From the NCBI GenBank assembly GCA_017854535.1, contig JAFMHL010000016.1, positions 1-64,000 on the forward strand: a stretch of 64,000 bases of DNA. The letters are read 5' to 3'. This DNA comes from Nitratireductor sp. GTDB lineage: Bacteria > Pseudomonadota > Alphaproteobacteria > Rhizobiales > Rhizobiaceae. The stretch's first letter is position 1; every line of letters starts with the position of its first letter. The translations under genes and the position numbers were made by a program. Shown here in pieces: positions 1-9,417 of this stretch. Under the pieces are notes generated by a model. That model did no database searches. It worked only from the letters and a program-made list of their open reading frames with translations, and was not told the origin of the DNA.

Positions 1-32
1 ATGGTAACAAGGCGAATTGCAAGGCTTTCAAA

Positions 33-725
33 TCATTGAAAGAGTTTCGAGTCGGTCTCTGAGATCTCTCCAAACTCACTTGCACCCGAAATAGTTTTGA
101 TGCCGTGCTTCTTAAATGCTGTACTAACTTCACTGTTAATAAAATCATTTATTGCATCTGAGTTCGAATTACTTGGAAATTTTTCACGAGCTCGGCGCAT
201 GCGTTTTTCAAATTTTGCATTTAATACATCCTTAGAATATCTCAAGCATTCATCGAGTGGTCCAGACTGATCATCAGCACCGACCAAAAATTCTAGGTAG
301 CTCAGATGCTGGGGGGCCATCTTAGAAAGTATGTCAGCATAAATCGAAATATTTGCACCTTCGCCATTGGATGCCGACGCCCAAATATTACTCCATGCTT
401 CAACTAAATCCTCATCATCCAAAGAATTCAATGAGGCTTTTTCTAAGAGTGGGATAAGAACTCGATTTGGAATTGCTTTTGGCGATACGCCTTCAAAAGC
501 CAAACGTTGTTGAGCTTTTTGAGCAATTTCGATCAGCACTTCTTCACGCTGAAGTCTTATTTGGTCGGCCTTCAATCCTCTTTTTTCGGTAAATGGTCTT
601 ATCGCATCAGTTAGAGCATCCAGAAATCGCCCTGAAGATTCTTTTGGAATTTCAGTTTTCACATCAACATTGAGCTTCGCGCCTGCTGATATATCAATAT
701 TTACAGGCAGTTTCTCCTTAGCCAT
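33..725 (-). CDS. Abi-alpha (DUF4393)-like protein
   Basis: A 230-residue soluble protein with no signal peptide or membrane segment. Residues about 40-75 form a charged helical stretch (RGLKADQIRLQREEVLIEIA). Residues about 90-150 carry the pattern I associate with Abi-alpha/DUF4393: proline-led IPNRVLIPLLEKASL, then EDLVEAWSNIWASA, then a YADILSKMAPQHLSYLEFL segment. Family members are linked to abortive phage infection, but the biochemical mechanism is not known to me. I chose the second ATG (725) because GGAA lies nine bases upstream. The ATG at 740 has no recognisable ribosome site. The gene stands alone, 24-38 bases from a small cysteine protein. The family call comes from remembered pattern, so a defence role is inference. 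Confidence 0.6.
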   Translation of the reverse strand: MAKEKLPVNIDISAGAKLNVDVKTEIPKESSGRFLDALTDAIRPFTEKRGLKADQIRLQREEVLIEIAQKAQQRLAFEGVSPKAIPNRVLIPLLEKASLNSLDDEDLVEAWSNIWASASNGEGANISIYADILSKMAPQHLSYLEFLVGADDQSGPLDECLRYSKDVLNAKFEKRMRRAREKFPSNSNSDAINDFINSEVSTAFKKHGIKTISGASEFGEISETDSKLFQ

Positions 726-763
726 ATGACACAGTTCCATTTTTGATTAGTTCGCCGAGTATA

Positions 764-976
764 TTAAGAACAAATCTGACACTTGCTATGCGCCTTGTCA
801 GTAATCAACATTGCTGAATGAGACGCACTGGTTTTATCGAGAAATGGCCCATGCCATTTTCCATTTTCAGGCAAATTCTTTAAATTCATACCTTTTCCAT
901 CATTACAAAATTGACAGTCTGAATCATGCAGCCTCATATATTTCTTTGGATAATTCTCATAGAACCAATAGGCCAT
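764..976 (-). CDS. small four-cysteine protein, putative zinc-binding
   Basis: A 70-residue protein with an aromatic N-terminus (MAYWFYENYPKKY), a CQFCNDGKG knuckle near residue 21, the phrase ENGKWHGPF in the middle and a CQIC pair at the C-terminus. The CxxC...CxxC layout suggests one structural zinc. I recall similar short proteins of unknown function in Proteobacteria with the same 'FCNDGKG...NGKWHGPF' core. The start at 976 has GGAG five bases upstream; reading frames that begin further upstream would run into pccB. It follows pccB by 16 bases and may be the last cistron of the valine operon. No function can be assigned. Confidence 0.65.
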   Translation of the reverse strand: MAYWFYENYPKKYMRLHDSDCQFCNDGKGMNLKNLPENGKWHGPFLDKTSASHSAMLITDKAHSKCQICS

Positions 977-992
977 TCTATCTCCCACCCCC

Positions 993-2525
993 TCACAACG
1001 GAATATTATCGTGTTTCTTCCAAGGATTTTGCAAATCCTTGTTCCGCAAACTTGCAAACGCCCTCGACAGTCTTTTCCGTGTTTTGGACGGCGTGATCAC
1101 ATCATCGATGAAGCCCTTTTCTGCTGCCACAAACGGATTAGCGAAACGGTCTTCATAATCCTTGGTGCGCTGGGCGATCTTGTCTTTGTCGTCCAATTCC
1201 GAACGGTACAAAATTTCGACAGCGCCTTTGGCGCCCATCACGGCAATTTCCGCTGTCGGCCATGCATAATTCACATCGCCGCGCAAATGTTTTGAGGCCA
1301 TCACATCATAAGCGCCGCCATAGGCCTTGCGAGTGATCAGCGTCACTTTCGGCACGGTTGCTTCTCCATAGGCAAAGAGCAATTTTGCGCCGTGCTTGAT
1401 CACACCGCCATATTCCTGGCTCGTTCCCGGCAAAAAGCCCGGCACATCCACCAGCGTTAAAATCGGAATATTGAAGCAATCACAGAAACGCACGAACCGC
1501 GCCGCCTTGCGCGATGAATTAATATCAAGAACACCCGCCAGATGCAGCGGCTGGTTCGCCACCACGCCCACGGTCGACCCTTCAAGACGTATAAAGCCCG
1601 TCACGATATTCTTGGCAAAATCTTCTTGTATCTCGTAAAAATCACCTTCATCAGCAATCTTTATAATCAGTTCTTTGATGTCATAAGGCTTGTTCGGATT
1701 ATCCGGGATCAATGTATCAAGGCTCTTATCTTCGCGATCAACGCTGTCAAAAAACGGTCTATGCGGCGGCTTCTCTTTATTGTTCAAAGGCAGGAAATCA
1801 AAGAAACGACGCAGGGCCGAAAGCGCCTCCACATCGTTTTCAAATGCCCCATCGGCGACGGAGCTTTTTGACGTGTGCGTTTTCGCCCCGCCAAGCTCTT
1901 CCGCAGTCACTATCTCGTTCGTTACGGTCTTCACGACGTCCGGTCCGGTAACAAACATATAGCTTGTGTCTTTCACCATGAAGATGAAATCCGTCATGGC
2001 TGGCGAATACACAGCGCCGCCAGCACATGGCCCCATGATCATGGAGATTTGCGGCACAACGCCTGACGCCAGTGTGTTCATCTGGAATACATCCGCATAA
2101 CCGCCGAGGGAAGCCACACCTTCTTGAATGCGCGCGCCGCCTGAATCATTAATGCCAATCACTGGCGCGCCATTGCGCATCGCCATATCCATGATCTTGC
2201 AGATTTTCTTCGCATGGGTTTCTGAAAGTGAGCCGCCGAAAACCGTAAAGTCCTGGGAGTAGACATAAGTCATACGGCCATTGATGGTGCCCCATCCTGT
2301 GACAACACCATCCCCCGCCAGCTTCGTATCGCCCATGCCGAAATCGACACATCTATGCGTGACGAACATATCATATTCTTCAAACGACCCTTCATCGAGC
2401 AACAGCTCTATCCGCTCGCGCGCCGTCAGCTTGCCTTTGGCATGCTGGGCATCTATGCGATTCTGCCCGCCCCCAAGGCGCGCCTCTTCGCGGCGGCGTT
2501 CCAGCTCGTTGTGAATATGTTCCAT
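993..2525 (-). CDS. pccB: propionyl-CoA carboxylase beta subunit
   Basis: Carboxyltransferase subunit that moves the carboxyl group from biotin to propionyl-CoA, giving methylmalonyl-CoA. The 510 residues match the usual family length. The N-terminal helix [12 protein letters not shown], the [19 protein letters not shown] segment, the acyl-CoA oxyanion region ([34 protein letters not shown]) and the C-terminal [16 protein letters not shown] block are all present. I set the start at 2525, with GGAG nine bases upstream; an N-terminal extension of 16 codons is possible. Valine and isoleucine breakdown gives propionyl-CoA, which fits its position at the end of this operon. The biotin subunit pccA and the mutase are not in the window. 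Confidence 0.95.
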   Translation of the reverse strand: MEHIHNELERRREEARLGGGQNRIDAQHAKGKLTARERIELLLDEGSFEEYDMFVTHRCVDFGMGDTKLAGDGVVTGWGTINGRMTYVYSQDFTVFGGSLSETHAKKICKIMDMAMRNGAPVIGINDSGGARIQEGVASLGGYADVFQMNTLASGVVPQISMIMGPCAGGAVYSPAMTDFIFMVKDTSYMFVTGPDVVKTVTNEIVTAEELGGAKTHTSKSSVADGAFENDVEALSALRRFFDFLPLNNKEKPPHRPFFDSVDREDKSLDTLIPDNPNKPYDIKELIIKIADEGDFYEIQEDFAKNIVTGFIRLEGSTVGVVANQPLHLAGVLDINSSRKAARFVRFCDCFNIPILTLVDVPGFLPGTSQEYGGVIKHGAKLLFAYGEATVPKVTLITRKAYGGAYDVMASKHLRGDVNYAWPTAEIAVMGAKGAVEILYRSELDDKDKIAQRTKDYEDRFANPFVAAEKGFIDDVITPSKTRKRLSRAFASLRNKDLQNPWKKHDNIPL

Positions 2526-2626
2526 GTCGTTTCTCTCCCAGTCCCCAAATGCCTCAGTCGAAGTTTGAAGCAACTCTATCCGTTATACCAGCACCTAATC
2601 CATTCGACCTTGGTCGTTGAAGATAT

Positions 2627-3817
2627 TTAACCCACCAGCTCAAGCGCCAGTGCCGTACCCTCACCGCCGCCAATGCAAATGCCGGTCATGCCGCGTTTTA
2701 ACCCATGGGTTTCAAGCGCATTCAAAAGCGTGACGATAATACGCGCACCTGATGCGCCTATCGGATGGCCAAGCGCACAGGCCCCGCCATGAATATTCAG
2801 CTTTTCACGGGGAATGCCCATTTCGCGCTCTGCAGCCATTGGCACAACTGCGAAGGCCTCATTGATTTCCCACAAATCCACATCACCCATTTGCCAGCCG
2901 ATCTTTGCCATCAGCTTTTGCATGGCCGGAACGGGCGCGGTGGAAAACCATGCAGGTTCTTGTGCATGGGATGCATGGCTTAGAATGCGCGCACGAATGG
3001 TTAGTCCCTGCTTTTCCGCCTCGCTCTGGCGCATCAACACCAACGCTGCCGCTCCATCAGAAATGGAAGAAGAATTGGCTGCCGTTACCGTGCCATCTTT
3101 TCTAAAGGCAGGTTTGAGATTTGGAATTTTATCTGGCATCGCTTTGCGCGGCTGCTCATCTGAAGAGACAATCACTTCACCTCTGCGGCTCTCCATGGAA
3201 ACCGCAGCAATTTCGTTTTTAAACCAGCCCTCTTTTTCTGCCTTCAATGCATTCTCTAAAGAACGGATGGCATAAGCATCCTGTTGATCGCGGGTAAACT
3301 GATATTTCTCGGCACAGTCTTCCGCAAAGCTACCCATCAGCTTCCCCGGTTCATAGGCATCTTCCAGACCATCGAGAAACATATGATCTTTCGCCGCCCC
3401 ATGTCCAAGGCGGGCACCTGAGCGCATGGCGGGTAATAGGTAAGGTGCATTGGTCATCGATTCCATGCCACCGGAAATCACCACATTGCCATTACCAGCC
3501 ATCAACTGATCAACGGCCACCATGGTGGTTTTCATCCCCGAACCGCACATCTTGTTCAACGTTGAAGCGGGCACTTCCTTGGGCAATCCTGCGGCAAAGG
3601 CCGCCTGCCTTGCCGGCGCCTGACCTTGACCAGCACCCAGCACATTACCCAGAATAATCTCATCAACCTGATCGGGCTTCAGACCAGAGGCAGTTAGGGC
3701 AGCCTTCACCGCGACACCGCCCAGTTGTGAAGCGGTTTGTGCCCCAAGCTCACCCTGAAAACCACCCATGGGCGTTCTCGCAGCACCAACAATTACAATT
3801 GGATCAATCTGGGTCAT
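2627..3817 (-). CDS. acetyl-CoA C-acyltransferase (thiolase)
   Basis: A 396-residue thiolase that cleaves 3-ketoacyl-CoA or condenses two acyl-CoAs. The nucleophilic cysteine sits in LNKMCGSGMKT near residue 90. The catalytic His is in NIHGGACALGHPIGASGAR, and the second Cys is in GICIGGGEGTALA near the C-terminus. The start has AAGGA six bases upstream, and the preceding enoyl-CoA hydratase ends only nine bases before it. In this operon it may release propionyl-CoA/acetyl-CoA from branched-chain intermediates. A second, more PhaA-like thiolase lies at 24534. Substrate preference cannot be read from sequence. Confidence 0.92.
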   Translation of the reverse strand: MTQIDPIVIVGAARTPMGGFQGELGAQTASQLGGVAVKAALTASGLKPDQVDEIILGNVLGAGQGQAPARQAAFAAGLPKEVPASTLNKMCGSGMKTTMVAVDQLMAGNGNVVISGGMESMTNAPYLLPAMRSGARLGHGAAKDHMFLDGLEDAYEPGKLMGSFAEDCAEKYQFTRDQQDAYAIRSLENALKAEKEGWFKNEIAAVSMESRRGEVIVSSDEQPRKAMPDKIPNLKPAFRKDGTVTAANSSSISDGAAALVLMRQSEAEKQGLTIRARILSHASHAQEPAWFSTAPVPAMQKLMAKIGWQMGDVDLWEINEAFAVVPMAAEREMGIPREKLNIHGGACALGHPIGASGARIIVTLLNALETHGLKRGMTGICIGGGEGTALALELVG

Positions 3818-3826
3818 TTAGTTTCC

Positions 3827-4594
3827 TTACTTGTTCTTGAATTGCGGCGCACGTTTTTCGCTAAAGGCACGCATACCCTCTTTCTGGTCTTCGGTGGCAA
3901 AAAGCGAATAGAACACGCGGCGCTCAAAACGCAGGCCTTCTTCCAAGGTTGTCTCAAAGGCGCGGTTCACCGCCTCTTTAGCAATCATCACCGATGGCGC
4001 ACCGAAACCGGCAATCGCCTTTGCCGCTTCCATGGCTTCCTTCATGAGATCATCTGCAGGCACCACACGGGCAACCAGACCAGCGCGTTCAGCTTCTTCC
4101 GCGCCCATCATCCGTCCTGTCAAAATCAGATCCATCGCCTTGGCTTTGCCAACTGCCTTTGCCAATCTTTGCGACCCGCCCCAACCCGGGATCACCCCCA
4201 GCTTGATTTCCGGTTGACCGAATTTCGCTTTGTCGGAGGCAATGATAATATCGCACATCATGGCAATCTCGCAGCCGCCGCCCAAGGCAAAACCGTTAAC
4301 CACTGCAATCATCGGCGTGCGGGTAGCGGCAAAGCCTTCCCATTCAGATTGTTTGTCCGCCATGAACATATCCATATAGGATTTTTCCTGCATCTCCTTG
4401 ATGTCAGCACCTGCGATGAAGGCCTTGCCTTCGCCAGTGATAAGGATGCATCCAATGGCAGGATCCGCATCGAATTTTGCAGCAGCTGTAATCAATCCAT
4501 CCATGATTTCCGAGTTGACCGCATTCAGTGCTTCAGGTCGGTTAATAGTGATAATACCCACACCGTCTTCAGTTTTCGTTTTAACCAGTCCCAT
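3827..4594 (-). CDS. enoyl-CoA hydratase
   Basis: Crotonase-fold protein of 255 residues that hydrates a 2-enoyl-CoA. It opens with the typical [15 protein letters not shown] strand. An oxyanion-hole [12 protein letters not shown] segment lies near residue 65 and a [19 protein letters not shown] segment near residue 105. The two catalytic glutamates expected in this family fall in the GGGCE and FGQPEIKLG segments. Its ATG overlaps the mmsB stop as TAATG, and GAGGGAG precedes it, so the two are probably translationally coupled. Context suggests methacrylyl-CoA hydration in valine breakdown, with a general short-chain enoyl-CoA hydratase as the alternative. Confidence 0.9.
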   Translation of the reverse strand: MGLVKTKTEDGVGIITINRPEALNAVNSEIMDGLITAAAKFDADPAIGCILITGEGKAFIAGADIKEMQEKSYMDMFMADKQSEWEGFAATRTPMIAVVNGFALGGGCEIAMMCDIIIASDKAKFGQPEIKLGVIPGWGGSQRLAKAVGKAKAMDLILTGRMMGAEEAERAGLVARVVPADDLMKEAMEAAKAIAGFGAPSVMIAKEAVNRAFETTLEEGLRFERRVFYSLFATEDQKEGMRAFSEKRAPQFKNK

Positions 4595-5487
4595 TACGCG
4601 CTCCCTCTTTCAGCTGATATCAAATATTCAATAATGCCGGAAAAATCTTTGCCCTTGCCGCCATTGGCAACATAGTGCTGATACAACATCGCTGCATACA
4701 TGCCCATTGGCGTTGCTTGTCCAACTTCTTGTGCAGCCTGTTGCGCAAGGGATGAATCTTTCACCATCAGTTCTGCAGCAAAGCCAGGTTTATAGTTATT
4801 GTCTGCCGGTGTTTTGGGTCCAACGCCGGGAACAGGACAATAGGTGTTGACCGACCAGCAGGAGCCGGAGGAAGTGCTCATCACCTCATAGGCTGCTTCT
4901 TTGGAAAGACCCAGTTTTTCTGCCAGCGCAAAAGCCTCACAAGTTCCGATCATGGAGATTGAAAGCAGCATATTGTTGCAAATCTTGGCCGCTTGCCCTG
5001 CGCCACCATCGCCGCAATGAACGATCTTCCCACCCATAATATCCAGATAAGGTTTTGCGGCATCAAAAGCGTCTTTTGTTCCACCGCACATGAACGTCAA
5101 TGTTCCTGCTGCTGCGCCGCCAACCCCGCCGGAAACAGGAGCATCAACGGGATGCAAACCAGCAGATATGGCAACACCATGGGCGCTTTTGGCGCTGGTT
5201 ACGTCAATTGTGGACGAATCAATCAGTATCGCACCTTTTTTCGCTACCGGAACAATCTGTGCATAGACTGCCGAAACGATCTTACCGTTAGGAAGCATGG
5301 TGACAATCACATCCGCGCCCTTGGCAGCATCAGCGGCGGAAGCGCATATCTCCATGCCTTCCGCTTTTACTTTTTCAAGAGCATCTGGAACTGTATCGAA
5401 AGCCTGAACCGCATGGCCGGCATTTTTCAAATTCATGGCCATGGGCAAGCCCATATTTCCCAAACCAATAAAACCAATGATACTCAT
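4594..5487 (-). CDS. mmsB: 3-hydroxyisobutyrate dehydrogenase
   Basis: NAD-dependent beta-hydroxyacid dehydrogenase of 297 residues that oxidises 3-hydroxyisobutyrate to methylmalonate semialdehyde. The N-terminal Rossmann motif is [17 protein letters not shown]. The family substrate motif appears as [16 protein letters not shown] near residue 120, and the catalytic lysine lies in [14 protein letters not shown] near residue 170. I chose the ATG at 5487 because GAGGAG lies five bases upstream and the Rossmann strand follows at once. It sits between the hydrolase that makes its substrate and the hydratase, with mmsA (which uses its product) at the operon head. Confidence 0.94.
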   Translation of the reverse strand: MSIIGFIGLGNMGLPMAMNLKNAGHAVQAFDTVPDALEKVKAEGMEICASAADAAKGADVIVTMLPNGKIVSAVYAQIVPVAKKGAILIDSSTIDVTSAKSAHGVAISAGLHPVDAPVSGGVGGAAAGTLTFMCGGTKDAFDAAKPYLDIMGGKIVHCGDGGAGQAAKICNNMLLSISMIGTCEAFALAEKLGLSKEAAYEVMSTSSGSCWSVNTYCPVPGVGPKTPADNNYKPGFAAELMVKDSSLAQQAAQEVGQATPMGMYAAMLYQHYVANGGKGKDFSGIIEYLISAERGSA

Positions 5488-5521
5488 AACCGCTCCTCTT
5501 TGATCCATTTCATTTAGGCCA

Positions 5522-6565
5522 TTAAGACCATAATTCTTCTGACCCCAAAGGGCTCAGCATTTCATGAATATGCACTTGCGTCACTTGTTCCAAGTTTGGA
5601 ATTTTCCAATTCGGTCTGCGATCCTTGTCGATGATCTGCGCACGAATACCCTCAATGAAGTCACCGTGCTCAATGGCGCGACAGACAAACCGATATTCCA
5701 TTTGCAAGGCCTCACGAACGGAAGCCATGTTTCTTACAATGCGAATAATTTCAAAGGCACAGGCTACCGAAAGGGGACAAGACCTTCGAACCAGCTTAGC
5801 TGTCTCTAGCGCCCAATCGCTTGAATCAGCATCAAGAGACTGAAGGCAGGCAAGGGCGCTATCTTTTGAAAAATGTTCATTAATTTGATCAAGATGGGCA
5901 CCAAGAGAAGGAATAGAAGGCGGACTGGCAAATTCACTCAGCACGGATAAATCGCCATTCTCTTCAATATTTTTTTTCAATACGGCTAGCTCAACACTGG
6001 AAACTTGCACATCTGCAAAACCAGCAAGAACCGCATCCCCCGGTTCCATGCGATAGCTAGTCATCGCCAGATATTCACCCAGATGTCCGGGAGCCCTCGA
6101 TAGCAAGAAACTGCCACCAACATCCGGCACCAGACCGATGCCGCATTCTGGCATCGCAATCATCGAGCGTTCAGTAACTATTCTGTCTGACCCATGAACC
6201 GATATGCCCACGCCGCCGCCCATGGTGATCCCGTCCATGATGGCAATATAGGGCATCGGCAGGTCAGCGATCTTTGCGTTTAGACGATATTCGTCCGCCC
6301 AGAATTTCCGACCATATTCATAATCACCCGCTTTTCCAGAGGCGTATAAATCTGCAATATCACCACCTGCGCAAAAGGCACGGTCACCCTCAGCATCAAT
6401 CATCACCAGATCAATGTCATCGCCCTCAATCCATTCATCCAGTGTCTTTTCAATGGCAACCGCCATATCATAGGTCAGCGCGTTGAGGGCTTTGGGACGG
6501 TTAAGCGTGATGCGGCCAACCTTGTTGATAATACGGATATGGATGTCTCTTGTGACAGCCATCAT
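5522..6565 (-). CDS. 3-hydroxyisobutyryl-CoA hydrolase
   Basis: Crotonase-superfamily hydrolase of 347 residues, longer than the 255-residue hydratase and matching the HIBCH/CHY1 branch. It has the RITLNRPKALNALTYDM start, a DRAFCAGGDIADLY segment, ITMGGGVGISVHG and MPECGIGLVPDVGGSFLLSR. The C-terminal extension contains a CRAIEHGDFIEGIRAQIIDKDRRPNW segment typical of HIBCH. It releases free 3-hydroxyisobutyrate, the substrate of mmsB next door. Two tandem ATGs lie at 6565 and 6562. The first directly abuts the stop codon of the upstream acyl-CoA dehydrogenase, so coupling is likely. Confidence 0.92.
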   Translation of the reverse strand: MMAVTRDIHIRIINKVGRITLNRPKALNALTYDMAVAIEKTLDEWIEGDDIDLVMIDAEGDRAFCAGGDIADLYASGKAGDYEYGRKFWADEYRLNAKIADLPMPYIAIMDGITMGGGVGISVHGSDRIVTERSMIAMPECGIGLVPDVGGSFLLSRAPGHLGEYLAMTSYRMEPGDAVLAGFADVQVSSVELAVLKKNIEENGDLSVLSEFASPPSIPSLGAHLDQINEHFSKDSALACLQSLDADSSDWALETAKLVRRSCPLSVACAFEIIRIVRNMASVREALQMEYRFVCRAIEHGDFIEGIRAQIIDKDRRPNWKIPNLEQVTQVHIHEMLSPLGSEELWS

Positions 6566-7705
6566 CTACTCCGCCAACAGGTGCCGCGAGATAATCACCC
6601 GCATGATCTCATTGGTACCTTCAAGAATTTGATGCACCCGTAAATCGCGAACAATTTTCTCAATGCCGTAGTCAGCCAGATATCCATAACCACCATGAAT
6701 TTGCAGCGCATCATTGGCAACTTTTGACGCAACATCTGTAACAAATCTTTTCGCCATAGCGCAGTGTTTTGAAGCGTCAGGCGCTTTATTGTCCAGTTTC
6801 CACGCAGCCTGATACAATAGCGCTCGTGCCGCTTGTAATTCGGTTTCCATATCCGCCAACTTGAACTGCAATGATTGAAATTCGACGATGGCTTTACCAA
6901 ATGCTTTGCGGTCTTTGGCATATTGTATGGATGTATTGAGCGCAGCTTGAGCTGCACCCAATGCAGAGGCCGCAATGTTCAATCGCCCGCCATCGAGACC
7001 TGCCATGGCATATTTGAAACCCTTACCCTCTTCACCGAGCAGATGATCGGCTGGCACTTTACAATCATCAAACTGCACTTGAGCAGTAGGTTGAGCCCGC
7101 CAACCCATTTTGCGTTCATTGGCACCGAAAGAAAGGCCTTCCGTTCCATCTTCAATGATCATGGCTGATACGCCGCGTGGACTGTCATCGCCCGTGCGCA
7201 CCATGGCCACATACATATCTGAGTGGCCCGCACCGGAGATAAAGGCTTTCGTGCCGTTCAGCTTCCAGCCATTGCCATCTTTGACAGCCTTCGTTTTCAA
7301 AGCTGCGGCATCTGATCCGGAGCCAGGTTCCGTTAAGCAGTAGCTAGCCAGAACCTCCATCGAGCACATTTTGGGAAGCCATTTTTGACGCTGTTCCTGC
7401 GTCCCAAATTTATCAATCATTCCGCCAACCATATTATGGATGGAAAGAAATGAACCGATAGAAGGACAACCATGGGCCAGCGCTTCAAAAATCAAAACAG
7501 CATCAAGTCTGCCAAGACCGGACCCACCAACATCTTCGCTCACATAGATGCCAGCAAGGCCAAGAGGACCAAAGGAACGGACGACATCAATGGGGAAGTG
7601 GCCCGTCTCGTCCCATTCAATAGCTTTGGGCGCGAGATTGTCAGCTGCAAACCCGCGCGCCATTTCCTGAATGGCAATTTGTTCTTCGCTTAGTGAAAAG
7701 TCCAT
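6566..7705 (-). CDS. acyl-CoA dehydrogenase, isobutyryl-CoA type
   Basis: FAD-dependent dehydrogenase of 379 residues that introduces the 2,3 double bond into a short branched acyl-CoA. The N-terminal helical domain is followed by the signature YCLTEPGSGSDAAALKTKA near residue 130. The C-terminal domain has LQIHGGYGYLADYGIEKIVRD and ends in HQILEGTNEIMRVIISRHLL; in the ACAD8-like branch the Glu of LEGTNEI is the usual catalytic base. GGGAGG lies nine bases before the ATG. Placed between mmsA and the hydrolase, isobutyryl-CoA is the likely substrate. Electrons would pass to ETF, which is not in the window. Confidence 0.92.
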   Translation of the reverse strand: MDFSLSEEQIAIQEMARGFAADNLAPKAIEWDETGHFPIDVVRSFGPLGLAGIYVSEDVGGSGLGRLDAVLIFEALAHGCPSIGSFLSIHNMVGGMIDKFGTQEQRQKWLPKMCSMEVLASYCLTEPGSGSDAAALKTKAVKDGNGWKLNGTKAFISGAGHSDMYVAMVRTGDDSPRGVSAMIIEDGTEGLSFGANERKMGWRAQPTAQVQFDDCKVPADHLLGEEGKGFKYAMAGLDGGRLNIAASALGAAQAALNTSIQYAKDRKAFGKAIVEFQSLQFKLADMETELQAARALLYQAAWKLDNKAPDASKHCAMAKRFVTDVASKVANDALQIHGGYGYLADYGIEKIVRDLRVHQILEGTNEIMRVIISRHLLAE

Positions 7706-7732
7706 GTCACTTTGCCTCCCAAGCCTGTGCCT

Positions 7733-9232
7733 TTACCCCATTGTCGGAATGGAAAACTCTGCACCATCCTTGATGCCAGATGGCCAACGCGAAGTGATCG
7801 TTTTCGTGCGCGTGTAAAAGCGGAAGGCATCTGGACCATGTTGGTTCAAATCCCCAAAACCAGAACGCTTCCAGCCACCAAAAGTATAATAAGCCAACGG
7901 CACGGGGATGGGCACGTTGATGCCCACCATGCCGATATTGATACGTGCAGCAAAATCGCGCGCAGCATCGCCGTCACGGGTGAACATCGCAACGCCATTG
8001 CCATATTCATGGCTCATCGCGAGATCGAGCGCTTCTTCATAACCTTTGGCACGAACCACCGAGAGAACTGGTCCAAAGATTTCTTCCTTGTAGATCGACA
8101 TATCTTTGGTGACATTATCAAACAGGCAGCCACCGATGAAATAGCCGTTCTCGTAACCCTGCATGGAGAAGTCGCGGCCATCGACCACAAGCTTTGCGCC
8201 TTCTTTGATGCCAGCGTCCACATAACCTTTTACGCGGGTATGAGCTTCTTTAGTTACCAAAGGACCAAAGTCCGCATCATCGCCAGCCGTATAAGGAGCA
8301 ATCTTCAAATTCTCGACACGTGGCGTCAGCTTTTCCATCAAACGATTGGCTGTATCTTCGCCAACAGGAACTGCAACAGAAATCGCCATGCAGCGTTCAC
8401 CAGCCGCGCCATAGCCAGCGCCGATCAGCGCATCAACCGCCTGGTCAAGATCCGCATCAGGCATGATGATCATATGATTCTTTGCACCACCAAAGCACTG
8501 AACGCGCTTACCATTAGCGCAACCACGTGAATAGACATATTCTGCAATCGCCGTAGAACCAACAAAGCCCACAGCTGAGATATCTTCATGATCAAGAATG
8601 CCATCAACAGCTTCCTTGTCACCATTCACAACGTTCAAAATTCCTGGAGGCACTCCGGCTTCCAGCATCAATTCAGCCAGCATCATTGGCACCGATGGAT
8701 CACGCTCAGATGGCTTCAAGATAAACGCATTACCGCAAACAATTGCAGGGCAGAATTTCCACATGGGGATCATCGCAGGAAAGTTGAACGGTGTGATGCC
8801 CGCTGCTATGCCTAGCGGCTGACGAACAGAATGAATATCAATGCCTGGACCTGCGCCTTCAGTAAATTCACCCTTCAAGAGATGCGGCGCGCCGATGCAA
8901 AATTCAGCCACTTCCAGGCCGCGGATCACATCGCCTTTAGCATCCGGCATTGTCTTGCCATGCTCGGAAGAAAGCGCCTCAGCCAGCTTATCCATGTCAC
9001 GATGGAGCAAATCTACAAATTTCATCATCACGCGAGCACGTTTTTGCGGATTGGTCGCGGCCCAAGCAGGCTGGGCAGCTTTTGCATTGGCTATCGCTGC
9101 ATTCAATTCAGCCGCACTTGCCAAAGCAACCTTTGCCTGAACTTCGCCTGTGGCAGGGTTAAACACATCCGCCTCGCGGCCACTGGTGCCTTCTACATGC
9201 TTGCCACCAATAAAATGACCAATCTTTTTCAT
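7733..9232 (-). CDS. mmsA: methylmalonate-semialdehyde dehydrogenase (CoA-acylating)
   Basis: Aldehyde dehydrogenase-fold enzyme of 499 residues that turns methylmalonate semialdehyde, NAD and CoA into propionyl-CoA. Visible blocks are the GITPFNFPAMIPMWKFCPAI strand, FILKPSERDPS, the cofactor loop VGFVGSTAIAEYVY, and the catalytic Cys in GAAGERCMAIS. The RCMA context with FGGAKNHMII is typical of MmsA rather than general ALDHs. It is the first gene of the minus-strand operon. GGAG lies seven bases before the ATG. Its promoter region is shared with a divergent LysR gene and holds an 18-bp palindrome. Confidence 0.95.
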   Translation of the reverse strand: MKKIGHFIGGKHVEGTSGREADVFNPATGEVQAKVALASAAELNAAIANAKAAQPAWAATNPQKRARVMMKFVDLLHRDMDKLAEALSSEHGKTMPDAKGDVIRGLEVAEFCIGAPHLLKGEFTEGAGPGIDIHSVRQPLGIAAGITPFNFPAMIPMWKFCPAIVCGNAFILKPSERDPSVPMMLAELMLEAGVPPGILNVVNGDKEAVDGILDHEDISAVGFVGSTAIAEYVYSRGCANGKRVQCFGGAKNHMIIMPDADLDQAVDALIGAGYGAAGERCMAISVAVPVGEDTANRLMEKLTPRVENLKIAPYTAGDDADFGPLVTKEAHTRVKGYVDAGIKEGAKLVVDGRDFSMQGYENGYFIGGCLFDNVTKDMSIYKEEIFGPVLSVVRAKGYEEALDLAMSHEYGNGVAMFTRDGDAARDFAARINIGMVGINVPIPVPLAYYTFGGWKRSGFGDLNQHGPDAFRFYTRTKTITSRWPSGIKDGAEFSIPTMG

Positions 9233-9321
9233 GACCCTACTCCCAGTTAATTATACTAAATTACATGACACTCTTTTATCGCTACAAAAATAACGATACA
9301 ATAGCTCAAATATCACCTTTA

Positions 9322-9339
9322 TTGTGCATTACTGCACAA
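9322..9339. promoter_or_regulatory. palindromic operator candidate between mmsA and LysR gene
   Basis: A perfect inverted repeat TTGTGCA-TTAC-TGCACAA lies in the 185-base divergent intergenic region, 79 bases before the LysR ATG and 90 bases before the mmsA ATG. It fits the T-N11-A architecture of LysR-type binding sites. Binding by the adjacent regulator is inference. Confidence 0.6.
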
Positions 9340-9417
9340 CCATAGACCGCTGCTGATCGCAATTCTTTGGTTTAAATCCAACAATCAATCGCTGACACTA
9401 TTCAAGGTTATATCGAA

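Noticed and set aside
3737-4675. Plus-strand 312-codon frame antisense to the enoyl-CoA hydratase gene
   Set aside because: It runs opposite a strongly supported crotonase gene. Its residues are rich in His, Arg, Phe and Asn without any fold pattern.
7712-8530. Plus-strand 272-codon frame antisense to mmsA
   Set aside because: Shadow of a clearly coding dehydrogenase. No ribosome site, no domain pattern.
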